Positions 8,448-18,725 of a DNA stretch of 64,000 bases are shown one piece after another; position 1 is the first letter of the stretch; the number at the start of each line of letters is the position of its first letter. The DNA comes from Planctomycetaceae bacterium (GTDB taxonomy: Bacteria; Planctomycetota; Planctomycetia; Planctomycetales; Planctomycetaceae). Location of the stretch: assembly GCA_041398825.1 (NCBI GenBank), contig JAWKTX010000011.1:186001-250000 (forward strand). The letters run 5' to 3'. The notes beneath the pieces were generated by a model. The model had not been told where the DNA came from and ran no database searches. It worked only from the letters and a program-made list of their open reading frames with translations. A program made the position numbers and the translations under genes.

Positions 8448-11400
8448 ATGAATCAGGACCAAGCTCCACTGACAACACTGGTGCCGCTTCTCGAACGACT
8501 TCGCTCCAATTGCGAACAATATGATCAGATCAATCGGACGGTATCAGATCAGCTGTTCCAAATGGATGCCGCCGAAAATGAATCGCGAGAACAGATCCTC
8601 CAGCACCACCGCACTGCTTCCGAGACCGTTCTGCGTCAAATCGAAGACGAATTCACAAGCCGATGCAGAATCATCGAAGAGACAGCAGACAGCCAGCGAT
8701 CAACAACACTCACCGAACGCCAAAATCAAATCAATGAACAGTCCACGGCATTTGAACAGGCGAAAACGGCCCACGTCCGTGCGCTCGAAAGTGAACTCTG
8801 GGTCCTGCAGTCGGTCTGCGACGAGAACGGCGAAGATACTCCCGTTTCACAATATCAAAAGGCCAGAAGCATCTTTCTCAACCGGCAAACAGACAATGAG
8901 CAGGCCCTCGAGAGCATTTCCTCGCGGATGAAGGACGCAAAGGCATTTCTCGCGCGATGCCACACAGGCATGGACGACACACCATTAACTCCCAACCTGA
9001 AACCCGCCAGAGCCGACGTTAATCTGGAACATGTCGTTGTCGAATCGAATACTGCCCACGCTGCAGTCGACAAACTCTTCGGTCTGAAGTCCACAGGACT
9101 ACTTATCGGTCTGCGTCCATTCGTGATGGCAATTCTGATAACGCTGGCCGTTGCGATTCCCGTTACCACCCTGAAAGCCGATTTGAGGTCCTTCGTGAAT
9201 CCTGAAATCACATCGCCTGACTGGGGCTGGCTGGGAGTCAGTTTCTTAATCGGCGGCGGTGCTGCTGCGCTACTTGTGGGAACACTCGTTCTGACAACGC
9301 AATCGAAACTTCGCAGTTTCTTCGAGCAGATCCAGCAATCGGCATCTAACGCTCAGCATGCAGCAGCCACATGGAAGACTCAGACCGAACGCGAACTTAT
9401 CAAGATGCGAAAGTCCGCCAAACGATGGCAAAAAGAGATGACAAACCTGAGAGACAAACACACACAGGCTCTTCATGGGGGAGCTGACAGTCAACTCGAA
9501 GAAATGCGACGGCAGCTGAATCACAACACGAACATCATTGCTCAATACTACGACCAGCAGATTGTCGACATTGAGGCCCGGCGAGACCGAGATCAGCAGA
9601 TGATGAATCAATGGAAACAGACAGAAACAGCTCGAATGACTGAGCATCTCAGGGGAGAATTGACGGCCGCACTTCAGAAACTCGAAAGCGACATCCAGCA
9701 CCAATCCGAAACTCTGAAGACTCATCGGGAACAGGTACTTCAGCGATGGGAACACGAATCGAAAATGGCCATTGCAATTGCGAATGGCAGTACCGCAGCT
9801 GTCGGTGAATTAAACGAATGGCCGCACCTGCGAGACGGCACCTGGACCGCACCGGAATATCTGCCCGAAGCAATCCCGGCCGGCCGGATCGATTTCACAA
9901 TATCGCTGCCGCCTCAGGACAACGCCACCCCGGTGAAGTCCTCGATCAGTCTGCCCGCCGTGCTTCGATTCCCTTCTGATACTTCCATTCTTGTCCAGCA
10001 TGATGCCGCTTCTCGAGAGACCGCCCTGGAATTTGTACGTGCCATTCTTCTCAAACTGCTGACAACAATTACTCCCGGGCGCGTGCAGTTTACTCTGATT
10101 GACCCGGTTGGACTCGGACAGAGTTTTTCCGCGATGATGCATATGGCCGACTTTGACGAACTCTTAATTGGAAGTCGCATCTGGACCGACGCAACTCAGA
10201 TCAGGGATCGCCTGCAAAAAGTGACTGAGCATATGGAGAATGTCTTCCAGACCTATTTGCGAAGCGAGTTCGAAACGATCGAACAATACAACGCCTCAGC
10301 AGGTGAAGTTGCAGAACCCTATCACTTTGTTGTCGTCGCAGGTTTCCCAACGGGGATTTCCGAGGAAGCCTCCAGACATCTTTCGAGCATACTGACAAGT
10401 GGTCCGCGATGTGGCGTTCATGCAATCATCACGCACGATCCTTCAATTCCGGCTCCTCGCTTATTTGATCTGAACGTTCTCAGGAATCAGTGTCTGACAT
10501 TTCGCGCGGGAAAGGGTCAGGTCGAATTTCAGACAGAAGAACCGGTCCAGCTGAAGTTCACCGCGCTGAAGCCACCCGAATCAGGCCAGTACGTCGCGAT
10601 CGTACGAGCTGTTGGCGAGAAATCGAAGAATGCTCGTCGTGTTGAAGTCTCCTTTTCCCGAATTGCCCCGTCCAATGACCAGATCTGGAGTCTCTCAACG
10701 GCGGACGGAATCGACCTCCCCATCGGACGGGCCGGGGCAGCAAGATTACAATACCTGCGACTGGGGCGTGGTACGAGCCAGCACATCATGATTGCGGGGA
10801 AAACCGGATCGGGCAAATCGACCCTGCTGCATATTCTCATCACCAATCTCGCCCTTCACTACAGTCCCAACGAAATCCAGTTCTTTCTGATCGACTTCAA
10901 GAAGGGGGTAGAATTTCGAACCTACGCAGCAAACCAATTGCCACATGCAAAGGTCATTGCAATTGAGAGCGACCGGGAATTCGGTTTAAGTGTCCTCGAG
11001 CGACTGGATGAAATTCTCCAGGAAAGGGGAGAACTGTTTCGCAGCCGTGGCGTTCAGGATGTTCCATCCTTCCGGGAGAAATTCCCGAATGAAACGATGC
11101 CTCGACTGCTCCTGCTGATCGATGAATTCCAGGAATTCTTCGTCGCGGAAGACCGTGTGTCATCTCGAGCATCATTACTTCTGGACCGACTGGTACGTCA
11201 GGGACGAGCCTTCGGGGTCCATGTCATCCTGGGTTCCCAGACACTCGGTGGCGCTTATTCGCTGGCGCGAAGTACGCTGGGGCAGGTCGCCGTTCGCATC
11301 GCGCTGCAATGCAGCGAAGGTGACGCACATCTGATCCTCAGTGAGGAAAATTCAGCCGCTCGGCTGCTCACACGTCCCGGTGAAGCCATCTACAACGATG

Positions 11401-12638
11401 CCAACGGAATGACGGAAGGCAACCACCCATTCCAGATTGCGTGGATGACAGAACGTCGCAGAGAACAGGCAATTCAGGACATGCTCCAGTATGACCGGAA
11501 ACATGCTGGCATTCAGCCACTTCAGTCAGAAAGTCGCATGATTGTCTTCGAAGGAAACGTGGCCCCTTCGGCAGAACTTTGCGGGCCTCTGAACGCCTGG
11601 CTCGCGAGCGAAACGGATGCCACTCGCCGTGTCTCCGAATATCTGCCCATCTGGATCGGCGAACCCGTAGCGATTGCGTCCCCAGTTTGCGTCGAGCTCA
11701 GGAGGGCAAGCGGACAGAATCTATTGATTGTGGGACAGGATACTGACCTTGCAGATTCCATTTTGCTGATGTCGGCGCTGGCGTGCTTTCACCCCAATCA
11801 CCAGGGACAGTTCATTCTGCTGCATGACCAGCGTGACCGGGAAGCCGTCACGCGGATGACAGAAATGCTTGCCGTACTGAACTCACCCGTCTACTCGATG
11901 CGAACGGTCACGGAAACGGACGCAGTCATTTCGGAGCTGCATCAAAAACTAATCCTGCGAGAGACCACTATCGCAGACGGAGAAAAGCCGGAGATTGTCT
12001 GCGCAATTCGCAACCTGGGCCAGTTCCGCACTCTGCGCAGAGATGATGATGAATACGGTTTCGGCGGTTTCGGTGAACGCAAGCCCGAGACAACGAGCAG
12101 CCTTCTCACAGACTTAATCAAGCGTGGCCCTTTGGTTGGAATCCACCTGATCATCTGGTCGGATACATACAGCAATGCCACCCGATGGCTCGCAAACTCG
12201 ATGATGCGGGAGTTCGAATATCGAATCGCCTTCCGCATGAACCAAACAGACTCTGCCAGCCTGCTGGACACGCCAGTTGCCTCCTCACTGAGTCCGGGCC
12301 GCGCCATTCTTTACCGGGATCAAACCGGAACTGCCGACAAATTTCGACCGTTCGCCTGGCCGACAACAAAATGGCTGCGTAATCAAACGGGTGCTGACGA
12401 ACAGAATCGCCTTGGGACAACAACAGACGAAGTCGTCTTACCCACCAGCGAACAAACCGGCGAAATCACCCTGTCAACGGCACCGAGCCAGAGTGCACCC
12501 GACATTCAGGAAACGGCCCCCGCTCCAGCGACCCACGCAAACACAACTCCTTCCGAACACTCAGAATCCGTAATCGATTCAGGCGACATGGACGACGATT
12601 TGGAAGCCTTTGATATCAACTCCATCACCATCGAATGA
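8448..12638 (+). CDS. Membrane-anchored FtsK/SpoIIIE-type ATPase with long coiled coil
   Basis: 1396 residues. Residues 1-200 are Gln/Glu-rich coiled coil. Two membrane segments lie near 225-243 and 260-283, and a second coiled coil runs to about 440. The FtsK/SpoIIIE motor has Walker A GKTGSGKST (784-792) and Walker B LLLLIDE (887-893). Beyond it, residues about 1075-1330 look like a second, degenerate ATPase module (NLLIVGQDTDLADSILLMSAL) lacking a proper Walker A. The last 80 residues are acidic and disordered. Tandem FtsK-like modules recall type VII secretion EccC/EssC, but no ESX-type partners lie nearby. There is no winged-helix gamma domain as in DNA-translocating FtsK. The substrate is unknown. 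Confidence 0.85.
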   Translation: MNQDQAPLTTLVPLLERLRSNCEQYDQINRTVSDQLFQMDAAENESREQILQHHRTASETVLRQIEDEFTSRCRIIEETADSQRSTTLTERQNQINEQSTAFEQAKTAHVRALESELWVLQSVCDENGEDTPVSQYQKARSIFLNRQTDNEQALESISSRMKDAKAFLARCHTGMDDTPLTPNLKPARADVNLEHVVVESNTAHAAVDKLFGLKSTGLLIGLRPFVMAILITLAVAIPVTTLKADLRSFVNPEITSPDWGWLGVSFLIGGGAAALLVGTLVLTTQSKLRSFFEQIQQSASNAQHAAATWKTQTERELIKMRKSAKRWQKEMTNLRDKHTQALHGGADSQLEEMRRQLNHNTNIIAQYYDQQIVDIEARRDRDQQMMNQWKQTETARMTEHLRGELTAALQKLESDIQHQSETLKTHREQVLQRWEHESKMAIAIANGSTAAVGELNEWPHLRDGTWTAPEYLPEAIPAGRIDFTISLPPQDNATPVKSSISLPAVLRFPSDTSILVQHDAASRETALEFVRAILLKLLTTITPGRVQFTLIDPVGLGQSFSAMMHMADFDELLIGSRIWTDATQIRDRLQKVTEHMENVFQTYLRSEFETIEQYNASAGEVAEPYHFVVVAGFPTGISEEASRHLSSILTSGPRCGVHAIITHDPSIPAPRLFDLNVLRNQCLTFRAGKGQVEFQTEEPVQLKFTALKPPESGQYVAIVRAVGEKSKNARRVEVSFSRIAPSNDQIWSLSTADGIDLPIGRAGAARLQYLRLGRGTSQHIMIAGKTGSGKSTLLHILITNLALHYSPNEIQFFLIDFKKGVEFRTYAANQLPHAKVIAIESDREFGLSVLERLDEILQERGELFRSRGVQDVPSFREKFPNETMPRLLLLIDEFQEFFVAEDRVSSRASLLLDRLVRQGRAFGVHVILGSQTLGGAYSLARSTLGQVAVRIALQCSEGDAHLILSEENSAARLLTRPGEAIYNDANGMTEGNHPFQIAWMTERRREQAIQDMLQYDRKHAGIQPLQSESRMIVFEGNVAPSAELCGPLNAWLASETDATRRVSEYLPIWIGEPVAIASPVCVELRRASGQNLLIVGQDTDLADSILLMSALACFHPNHQGQFILLHDQRDREAVTRMTEMLAVLNSPVYSMRTVTETDAVISELHQKLILRETTIADGEKPEIVCAIRNLGQFRTLRRDDDEYGFGGFGERKPETTSSLLTDLIKRGPLVGIHLIIWSDTYSNATRWLANSMMREFEYRIAFRMNQTDSASLLDTPVASSLSPGRAILYRDQTGTADKFRPFAWPTTKWLRNQTGADEQNRLGTTTDEVVLPTSEQTGEITLSTAPSQSAPDIQETAPAPATHANTTPSEHSESVIDSGDMDDDLEAFDINSITIE

Positions 12639-12749
12639 CCGACAACAGAAGCAGAAGGTTCAGATTTCTGTGATGTTCGACCGAACTGCCCACCCGTGGC
12701 CTGGATTCCAATCGCGCGACGGAAATTGAACACTCAGCACCATGATCGT

Positions 12750-13748
12750 TTACGCCCGTACAACATTGGCCGCCACCCAATTTCCATCTCGAAATGACTG
12801 CGCGTTGGCGACAGTTGTCTCTGCAATTCGAGTCAGGGCTTCACTCGTGAAGAATCCCTGATGCCCGGTAATCAGCACGTTCGGGAATGTTAACAGTCGG
12901 GCAAAGACATCATCGGGGATCGCCTGTTCGGAATGATCTGTAAAGAACAGGCTTGCCTCTTCTTCGTAGACATCCAGCGCAACTCCCCGGACGTGTTGCG
13001 TCTTGAGGCCATGTATCAGTGATCTCGTGTCGATTAATCCACCACGACTGGTATTAACAATGATCCCCCCGGGCTGCATCAGGCTAATCGTATGACGGTT
13101 GATGAGGTGTGTTGTTTCGATCGTCAGCGGGCAGTGCAGAGTGACAATTCGTGACTGCTTCAGCAATTCCGGCATTTCAACATATTCTACTCCCGCATCC
13201 ACCAGCTCCGGGTTGGGGTATTTGTCGCAGGCCAGAACGCGACAACCGAAGCCTCGGAAAATATTCACTACGCAAGTACCAATTCGCCCGGTGCCGATCA
13301 CACCAACGGTCTTTTCGTGAATATCAAACCCCAGTAGTCCGCTCAGCCGAAAATCACCTTCCCGCACGCGGCTCCATGCCCGATGAATCTGGCGAATCAG
13401 GCAGAGCGTCAGGGCGACGGTATGCTCTGCAACAGCATGGGGCGAATACTCAGGCACTCGCATCACGACGATGTCGAATTCGGCTGCAGCCTGAAGGTCA
13501 ACATTGTTGAATCCTGCACAACGCAGCAGCACCAGCCGAATGCCCAGACCGGCAAGGGCAGATAACACTTCCCGGTCGACCTGATCATTTACGAAACAGC
13601 AAATGGCATCGCAGCCCTGGGAAATAACGACACTGTCTCGCGTTAGTCCAGCCTCAAAGTGAACGAACTCGACGGCGTTGGCGTCAGAGGCAGCGCTGTC
13701 CAGAAATCGCCGATCGTATGGCTGGCTGGAAAAGACGGCAATTCTCAT
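12750..13748 (-). CDS. D-2-hydroxyacid dehydrogenase (D-lactate dehydrogenase-like)
   Basis: About 332 residues from the ATG at 13748 (MRIAVFSSQPYDRRF). It has the NAD-binding motif GVIGTGRIG, the catalytic Arg in VNTSRGGLID, the Glu region DVYEEE and the catalytic His in GHQGFFT. This order is typical of the LdhA branch, which reduces pyruvate to D-lactate with NADH. It is convergent with the FtsK-like gene, 111 bases apart. Family assignment is firm; exact substrate is inferred. Confidence 0.87.
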   Translation of the reverse strand: MRIAVFSSQPYDRRFLDSAASDANAVEFVHFEAGLTRDSVVISQGCDAICCFVNDQVDREVLSALAGLGIRLVLLRCAGFNNVDLQAAAEFDIVVMRVPEYSPHAVAEHTVALTLCLIRQIHRAWSRVREGDFRLSGLLGFDIHEKTVGVIGTGRIGTCVVNIFRGFGCRVLACDKYPNPELVDAGVEYVEMPELLKQSRIVTLHCPLTIETTHLINRHTISLMQPGGIIVNTSRGGLIDTRSLIHGLKTQHVRGVALDVYEEEASLFFTDHSEQAIPDDVFARLLTFPNVLITGHQGFFTSEALTRIAETTVANAQSFRDGNWVAANVVRA

Positions 13749-14075
13749 CAACAGAAACCCCCAAAGCGAGATCACGAAAGTCCGGTTCCGGGCAACTTCA
13801 GTTCAAGTCTGAATACTCATGCGGTGTGTGTCTACTGAAGCGCCACTGCCTTTCAACCGGCTGGCAACAATCCCTTTCGCTTGACGAGATGGCATTGTTT
13901 ATCGCCGTAAACGGTTGTCCTAAAGAATCAGGTTATGCACGTTCGATGATGTGAAGGGGGGATCGCGCTGCGCAGGGATCGGCAATGAGTGCCGAAGCCT
14001 GCTGGCTGGACAACTCTTGTTCAGGCAAACACCAGCGATTGGATGGATCTTCCACGCCACGGACTGGGGCACAGC
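13749..14075. other. Intergenic region between divergent genes
   Basis: 327 bases between the dehydrogenase and the ExeA-like ATPase. An in-frame ATG at 13989 could extend the ATPase by 29 residues, but that segment lacks family character. No clear promoter or structure is seen. Confidence 0.4.
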
Positions 14076-16613
14076 ATGTACGAAAATCATTTTGGATTCC
14101 ATCGTCAGCCTTTTCAGGTTTGTGATGGCGGAAACAGCTTCTTTTTTTCTGAATCTGTCGCCGAAATTCTGCCTCCACTTCTGCATGCTCTGCGGACAGA
14201 CCTTGGCGTCGCAGTACTTACCGGACCGACCGGTTGTGGCAGAACCACGCTGTTGCGACATCTCAGAAATCTCCTGGCTGCCGGTGGACGCGCTGTGATG
14301 TGTCCTGCAGCAGGACTGGACACACCCGCGGATCTGCTTTCGACGCTTTATCATGCCGCCATGCAAACGGCCGGAGCGTTGAATTCGACAGTCGCACCCG
14401 CCTCAGCGCGGCTCACCCGATGGGATGTCAAAGACCGACTCCGGAAATCGAGTGAGCTCTGGGGGCCAGTGATCCTGCTGATCGACGACGCTCACCTGCT
14501 TTCATTTGGAGTGTTGAACGAATTAAGAGCGTTCACCGAAGAACTCATTGATGGGCGGCAGTCGGTCCGTTGTCTGATTTCAGGCCCAATGGCACTGGAA
14601 GAGGAATTGGCACGGCCGTCGCATTCGGATTTTGCTAGTCATACACGATGCCATGTCTTTCTTCAGCCCCTGACAATGCGAGAATCCGTCGGCTACCTCC
14701 ACAAGCAGATTCAGTCTGTCGGTGGCGATGCCACGCAGTTGTTGACATACGACGCCGTCAACTACATCACCCAGGCGGCCGATGGTTCCCCCCGGGCAAT
14801 CAACCTACTGGCCGATGAAAGCCTTGTTGTCGCAGCGCAGGAGGGTAAATCGAAGGTAGATCTGAATTGTGTGCGCAGCGCTTTCAGAAGACTGCAGCAT
14901 CTGCCATGTTCCTGGGGCGTCTCGCTCGACGACGGCTCGGACGCTGAGGACGACGATTGCGACGACCAGGCAACCGACTCCGGCCAGTTACGCGGCAAAC
15001 TTCCATCTGCAGGTGACTCTTCCAGCGTCATCGAATTTGGCAACGCTCACACCGAAGAACCAGCCAGCTCAAAAGTGGAGACATCACGACAGAACACCGG
15101 ATATGAATTTTCGGCTCCGGGCGTCATTGAGATCGGCGCGCCCTCGCCGGTTGCACGGATTCAAAAGGAAAACCCAGGCGTTGCGACAAAAATAGAATCT
15201 GAATTGGAAGAACTCCGGCTCCAGCCGGCAATCGATTTCACCATCGAATTCGCGGAAGCCCCATCACTGCTGACGGAATTTGCCGTTGAGAATGACCTAC
15301 CTCTGTCAAACGACGAAGAGCAAGAAACCGCAGAGTCCTGCACCATCGAAATCAGCGAAATCCTTACGCACTCGTCGCCAGAGAAGGAGTTCTCCGATTT
15401 CTCCTGCGAATGTGGCAGTGACTGCAGCAAATGCGAGGAAAGAGAACACGAAGACGTCATCCTTGCTGTGGCAGAAGTCCCCGGCATCGAAACGGACGCA
15501 TCCGACCTGGAAGAAAGCCAGATATCAAAATCTGGTCAACGACATGGAACGTACATCCATCGAGGACTATCGAGCCGGGTTCCGGTGTTTGATCGCTATA
15601 CCTGGCTGGAACTCGGTCGTGACGTTCCATTCGGACAGATGAACACGGTACCGCATTACCACCAGCTGGCTGTGCAGGAACTGAAGGGGTCAGCTTCTTC
15701 ATTCATCCCAGAGCCAGGCTTTCCGGAAATTGTCACTACGCAGTGCACCGATGCAGAAATTAAGGCTCTGCTTTCGGGCTCAACAGAATGTACGTTCTCT
15801 GGAACATTTGTCCCGATGCAAGTGAGCGGGAAAAGTGCATCAACGATCGAGAATGACTCCAGCGACTCGCACCGACAGACCTGTTCAGATGAACGGCCTG
15901 CCATCGAAGACAATCAGTGGCAGGATGGAAAACTGGTCCGGCTATGCAAACCGACTGAGTCAACGGACCAGGAACCGGACGAGACTCGCTTGTCGCTGGC
16001 TGAAGGAGCCGACCACCACCAGATTGCCAGTGAGTCTCCTGACCCGACGACGATTCCAATTCGGCCGGAGTTGCTCGAATCGCAAATCAATGAATCACGG
16101 GTCGAACAAGACGAGTCAGTTTCAGCCGATCGTTCATCTGAACCTGTAAAAGAACGATTGCAGTTCTTTACGCTGGAGGCTTCAGTAGAAACCGTTGGAT
16201 CAGGAGTGCGATTCACTGAGGACGAGGCTGTTCCACTTGCTGAGTCGATCGCCTGTCTTCAGGCCGAAATGCAACAGTTTCGGACGGATGGAGTTCCACA
16301 TCCGGAAGGTCAGAACGAAGACGAACTCCAGCGTTTTATCACGGAACAAAGACGAAACGCTCAGGACCAGCGGTCAGGCACAATCCTCAGCGAGGCGACC
16401 GAGCGACTGGCGGCCGCACACAGGATCGAAACGCGGCAGCCTCAGGCAATTCCACGTTATCAAATGACACCGTCGACGCCGGCGGCGGTGGAAAATGATC
16501 AATTAAACACCGCCCCGGGCCCTGTCGAAACCGTTTCGGAATCTGCACCCAGATTTCGCCAACTCTTCACACGACTTCGAACGCTTCGATCAAATCGGCG
16601 ACACATTGGCTAG
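14076..16613 (+). CDS. ExeA-like AAA ATPase with long acidic tail; Walker A lysine replaced
   Basis: 845 residues from the ATG at 14076, where the family N-terminus MYENHFGFHRQPF begins. Residues about 1-280 form an ExeA/GspA-type AAA domain. Walker A reads GPTGCGRTT (50-58), so the invariant Lys is Arg56. Walker B is VILLIDDAH (132-140). The sensor region SPRAINLLADESLVVA closes the domain. The remaining 550 residues are Glu/Asp/Ser-rich, apparently disordered, with a CECGSDCSKCEE cluster, and have no recognised domain. ExeA proteins in proteobacteria help assemble type II secretion with a peptidoglycan-binding domain; that domain is not apparent here. Confidence 0.8.
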   Translation: MYENHFGFHRQPFQVCDGGNSFFFSESVAEILPPLLHALRTDLGVAVLTGPTGCGRTTLLRHLRNLLAAGGRAVMCPAAGLDTPADLLSTLYHAAMQTAGALNSTVAPASARLTRWDVKDRLRKSSELWGPVILLIDDAHLLSFGVLNELRAFTEELIDGRQSVRCLISGPMALEEELARPSHSDFASHTRCHVFLQPLTMRESVGYLHKQIQSVGGDATQLLTYDAVNYITQAADGSPRAINLLADESLVVAAQEGKSKVDLNCVRSAFRRLQHLPCSWGVSLDDGSDAEDDDCDDQATDSGQLRGKLPSAGDSSSVIEFGNAHTEEPASSKVETSRQNTGYEFSAPGVIEIGAPSPVARIQKENPGVATKIESELEELRLQPAIDFTIEFAEAPSLLTEFAVENDLPLSNDEEQETAESCTIEISEILTHSSPEKEFSDFSCECGSDCSKCEEREHEDVILAVAEVPGIETDASDLEESQISKSGQRHGTYIHRGLSSRVPVFDRYTWLELGRDVPFGQMNTVPHYHQLAVQELKGSASSFIPEPGFPEIVTTQCTDAEIKALLSGSTECTFSGTFVPMQVSGKSASTIENDSSDSHRQTCSDERPAIEDNQWQDGKLVRLCKPTESTDQEPDETRLSLAEGADHHQIASESPDPTTIPIRPELLESQINESRVEQDESVSADRSSEPVKERLQFFTLEASVETVGSGVRFTEDEAVPLAESIACLQAEMQQFRTDGVPHPEGQNEDELQRFITEQRRNAQDQRSGTILSEATERLAAAHRIETRQPQAIPRYQMTPSTPAAVENDQLNTAPGPVETVSESAPRFRQLFTRLRTLRSNRRHIG

Positions 16614-16784
16614 AATTACAGCCTGGATGCCCTGTAATCATGCATTCGTCCACGGCTGAGCAGAATTGAATTGGCCATGATCTGGAATCTGCGGATTGAA
16701 TGCGGGCCATGGCTCGAGCCTCACGAAGTGGATCACTATGGTCATAGTTGGCAATTGTATCTCGATCATCCGACTTAGATTGGA

Positions 16785-18725
16785 ATGAATATGTCCGGGG
16801 CCATCATTCCTCGCAACAGCGGTACTTCAAGCACGTTCGATCAGGTTGCCGACGCTCACTCACTGTACCGGTACTGGGGCGCGCATTTGGTCCCGGGAGG
16901 CGTTCGATATGCAGTCTGGGCACCGAATGCGAAGGAAGTCTCGGTCATCAGCGATGGCAATGGCTGGACAGCTGGAAGAGACTGGCTGAATTCCAGCGAC
17001 ACGGGAGTTTGGTCGGGTGTCGTCAAGGGTGCCATTCCGGGGACGCGTTATAAATACGCCATCCGCACACAGACCGGCCAACTGCTCGAAAAGGCGGACC
17101 CTGTTGGTTTCTACAGTGAATTCCGGCCGCAAACGGCTTCAGTTGTATGGAGTCTGCGAGATTTCGAGTGGCATGACTCCGACTGGATGCGAAACCGGGC
17201 CAGGACGAACTGGCTTGAAGCTCCGGTGTCGATCTACGAAGTACATCCCGGTTCGTGGAAGCGTCCCACTGACGGTCGCACGTTCCTGAATTATCGGGAG
17301 CTGGCTCACAAATTAGCCGAGTACGTCGGAGAGATGGGCTACACGCATATCCAGCTGATGCCGATTACCGAACACCCTTTCGATGGTTCATGGGGATATC
17401 AAACCACCGGCTATTTCGCGACGACGTCGCGATTTGGCTCTCCACATGATTTCCAGTACTTCGTCGACTACATGCACCAACAGGGCATCGGAGTATTGCT
17501 GGACTGGGTGCCCGGTCATTTCCCAACTGATGGTCATGCCCTCGCCATGTTCGATGGTACCTGCCTGTACGAACATGCCGATCCACGGCTCGGCTACCAC
17601 CCGGACTGGAACACGTTGATCTTCAATTATGGTCGGCGGGAAGTCAGCGAATTCCTGATCTCCAGTGCTCGATTCTGGTGCGACGTTTACCACATTGACG
17701 GCCTTCGCGTCGATGCTGTGGCATCGATGCTGTACCTCGACTATTCCCGAGATTCCGGACAGTGGATCCCAAACCAGTTTGGTGGCAGAGAAAACCTGGA
17801 GGCCATTCAGTTTCTGCGTGACATGAACACGATGCTACACGCCGACTTTCCTGGCATTCTCACCATCGCCGAAGAATCCACCGCCTGGCCGGGAGTTTCC
17901 CGCCCCGTGTTCACCGGCGGACTCGGATTCACAATGAAATGGGACATGGGCTGGATGAACGACACGCTTCGGTTCATGCGGCGGGATCCAATACACCGTC
18001 AACATCACCTTAATGACCTGACATTCCGCGGAGTCTACGCATTCTCTGAAAACTTCGTGCTGCCGTTGTCGCACGATGAAGTGGTGCATGGGAAACAATC
18101 ACTGCTGAATCAGATGGCAGGTGATGAATGGCAGAAATTCGCAAATCTCCGGTTGCTTCTTTCGATGCAGTACGCAACGCCGGGGAAGAAGCTGCAGTTT
18201 ATGGGAACAGAACTCGGTCAGTGGAATGAATGGAATCACGACGCTGAAGTCGACTGGGTGTTGCGGACATTCGACCGTCATGAGGGTATTCGCCGGATGC
18301 TGTGCGACCTCAATCGCATCTACCTTTCCGAGCCAGCGCTTCACGAGTGCGATGTCCTGCCGGAAGGATTTCAATGGATTATCGGCGACGATCGCAGCAA
18401 CTGCGTGGTCGCGTTCCTGCGCAAATCCAGAGATAACGCAGAGACACTGGTCGTTGTCTGCAACCTGACGCCGGTTCCGCGAGGGGACTATCAGGTAGGC
18501 GTGCCCGCGGCTGGCTTCTATCGTGAGATCTTCAACAGCGACGCCCAATGGTACGACGGGACAGGTAGCGGAAATAAAGGTGGAGTTTACTCAAAGGAAA
18601 AGGAATCACACGGGATGGAAAACAGCATCCGTATTCTTGCTCCACCACTTGGTGTCTGCATCTTTAAAGCAATCACAGGTCCGCCACCGGATGAAACGTC
18701 CGCTTCCGGCCGACCACGCATTTAG
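16785..18725 (+). CDS. glgB: 1,4-alpha-glucan branching enzyme
   Basis: 646 residues, the usual size. An N-terminal CBM48 module (GVRYAVWAPNAKEVSVI) precedes the GH13 barrel. Catalytic signatures are the nucleophile in DGLRVDAVASML, the acid/base Glu in LTIAEEST and the transition-state Asp in LPLSHDEVVHGK. The enzyme forms alpha-1,6 branches in glycogen. No other glycogen genes are adjacent. An alternative in-frame ATG lies two codons downstream. The TAG stop is part of the duplicated target of a palindromic element that begins immediately after it. Confidence 0.94.
   Translation: MNMSGAIIPRNSGTSSTFDQVADAHSLYRYWGAHLVPGGVRYAVWAPNAKEVSVISDGNGWTAGRDWLNSSDTGVWSGVVKGAIPGTRYKYAIRTQTGQLLEKADPVGFYSEFRPQTASVVWSLRDFEWHDSDWMRNRARTNWLEAPVSIYEVHPGSWKRPTDGRTFLNYRELAHKLAEYVGEMGYTHIQLMPITEHPFDGSWGYQTTGYFATTSRFGSPHDFQYFVDYMHQQGIGVLLDWVPGHFPTDGHALAMFDGTCLYEHADPRLGYHPDWNTLIFNYGRREVSEFLISSARFWCDVYHIDGLRVDAVASMLYLDYSRDSGQWIPNQFGGRENLEAIQFLRDMNTMLHADFPGILTIAEESTAWPGVSRPVFTGGLGFTMKWDMGWMNDTLRFMRRDPIHRQHHLNDLTFRGVYAFSENFVLPLSHDEVVHGKQSLLNQMAGDEWQKFANLRLLLSMQYATPGKKLQFMGTELGQWNEWNHDAEVDWVLRTFDRHEGIRRMLCDLNRIYLSEPALHECDVLPEGFQWIIGDDRSNCVVAFLRKSRDNAETLVVVCNLTPVPRGDYQVGVPAAGFYREIFNSDAQWYDGTGSGNKGGVYSKEKESHGMENSIRILAPPLGVCIFKAITGPPPDETSASGRPRI

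Noticed and set aside
10800..12638. Type VII secretion locus
   Set aside because: Only the tandem ATPase layout suggests it. No WXG100, EccB/D/E or mycosin-like genes are present.
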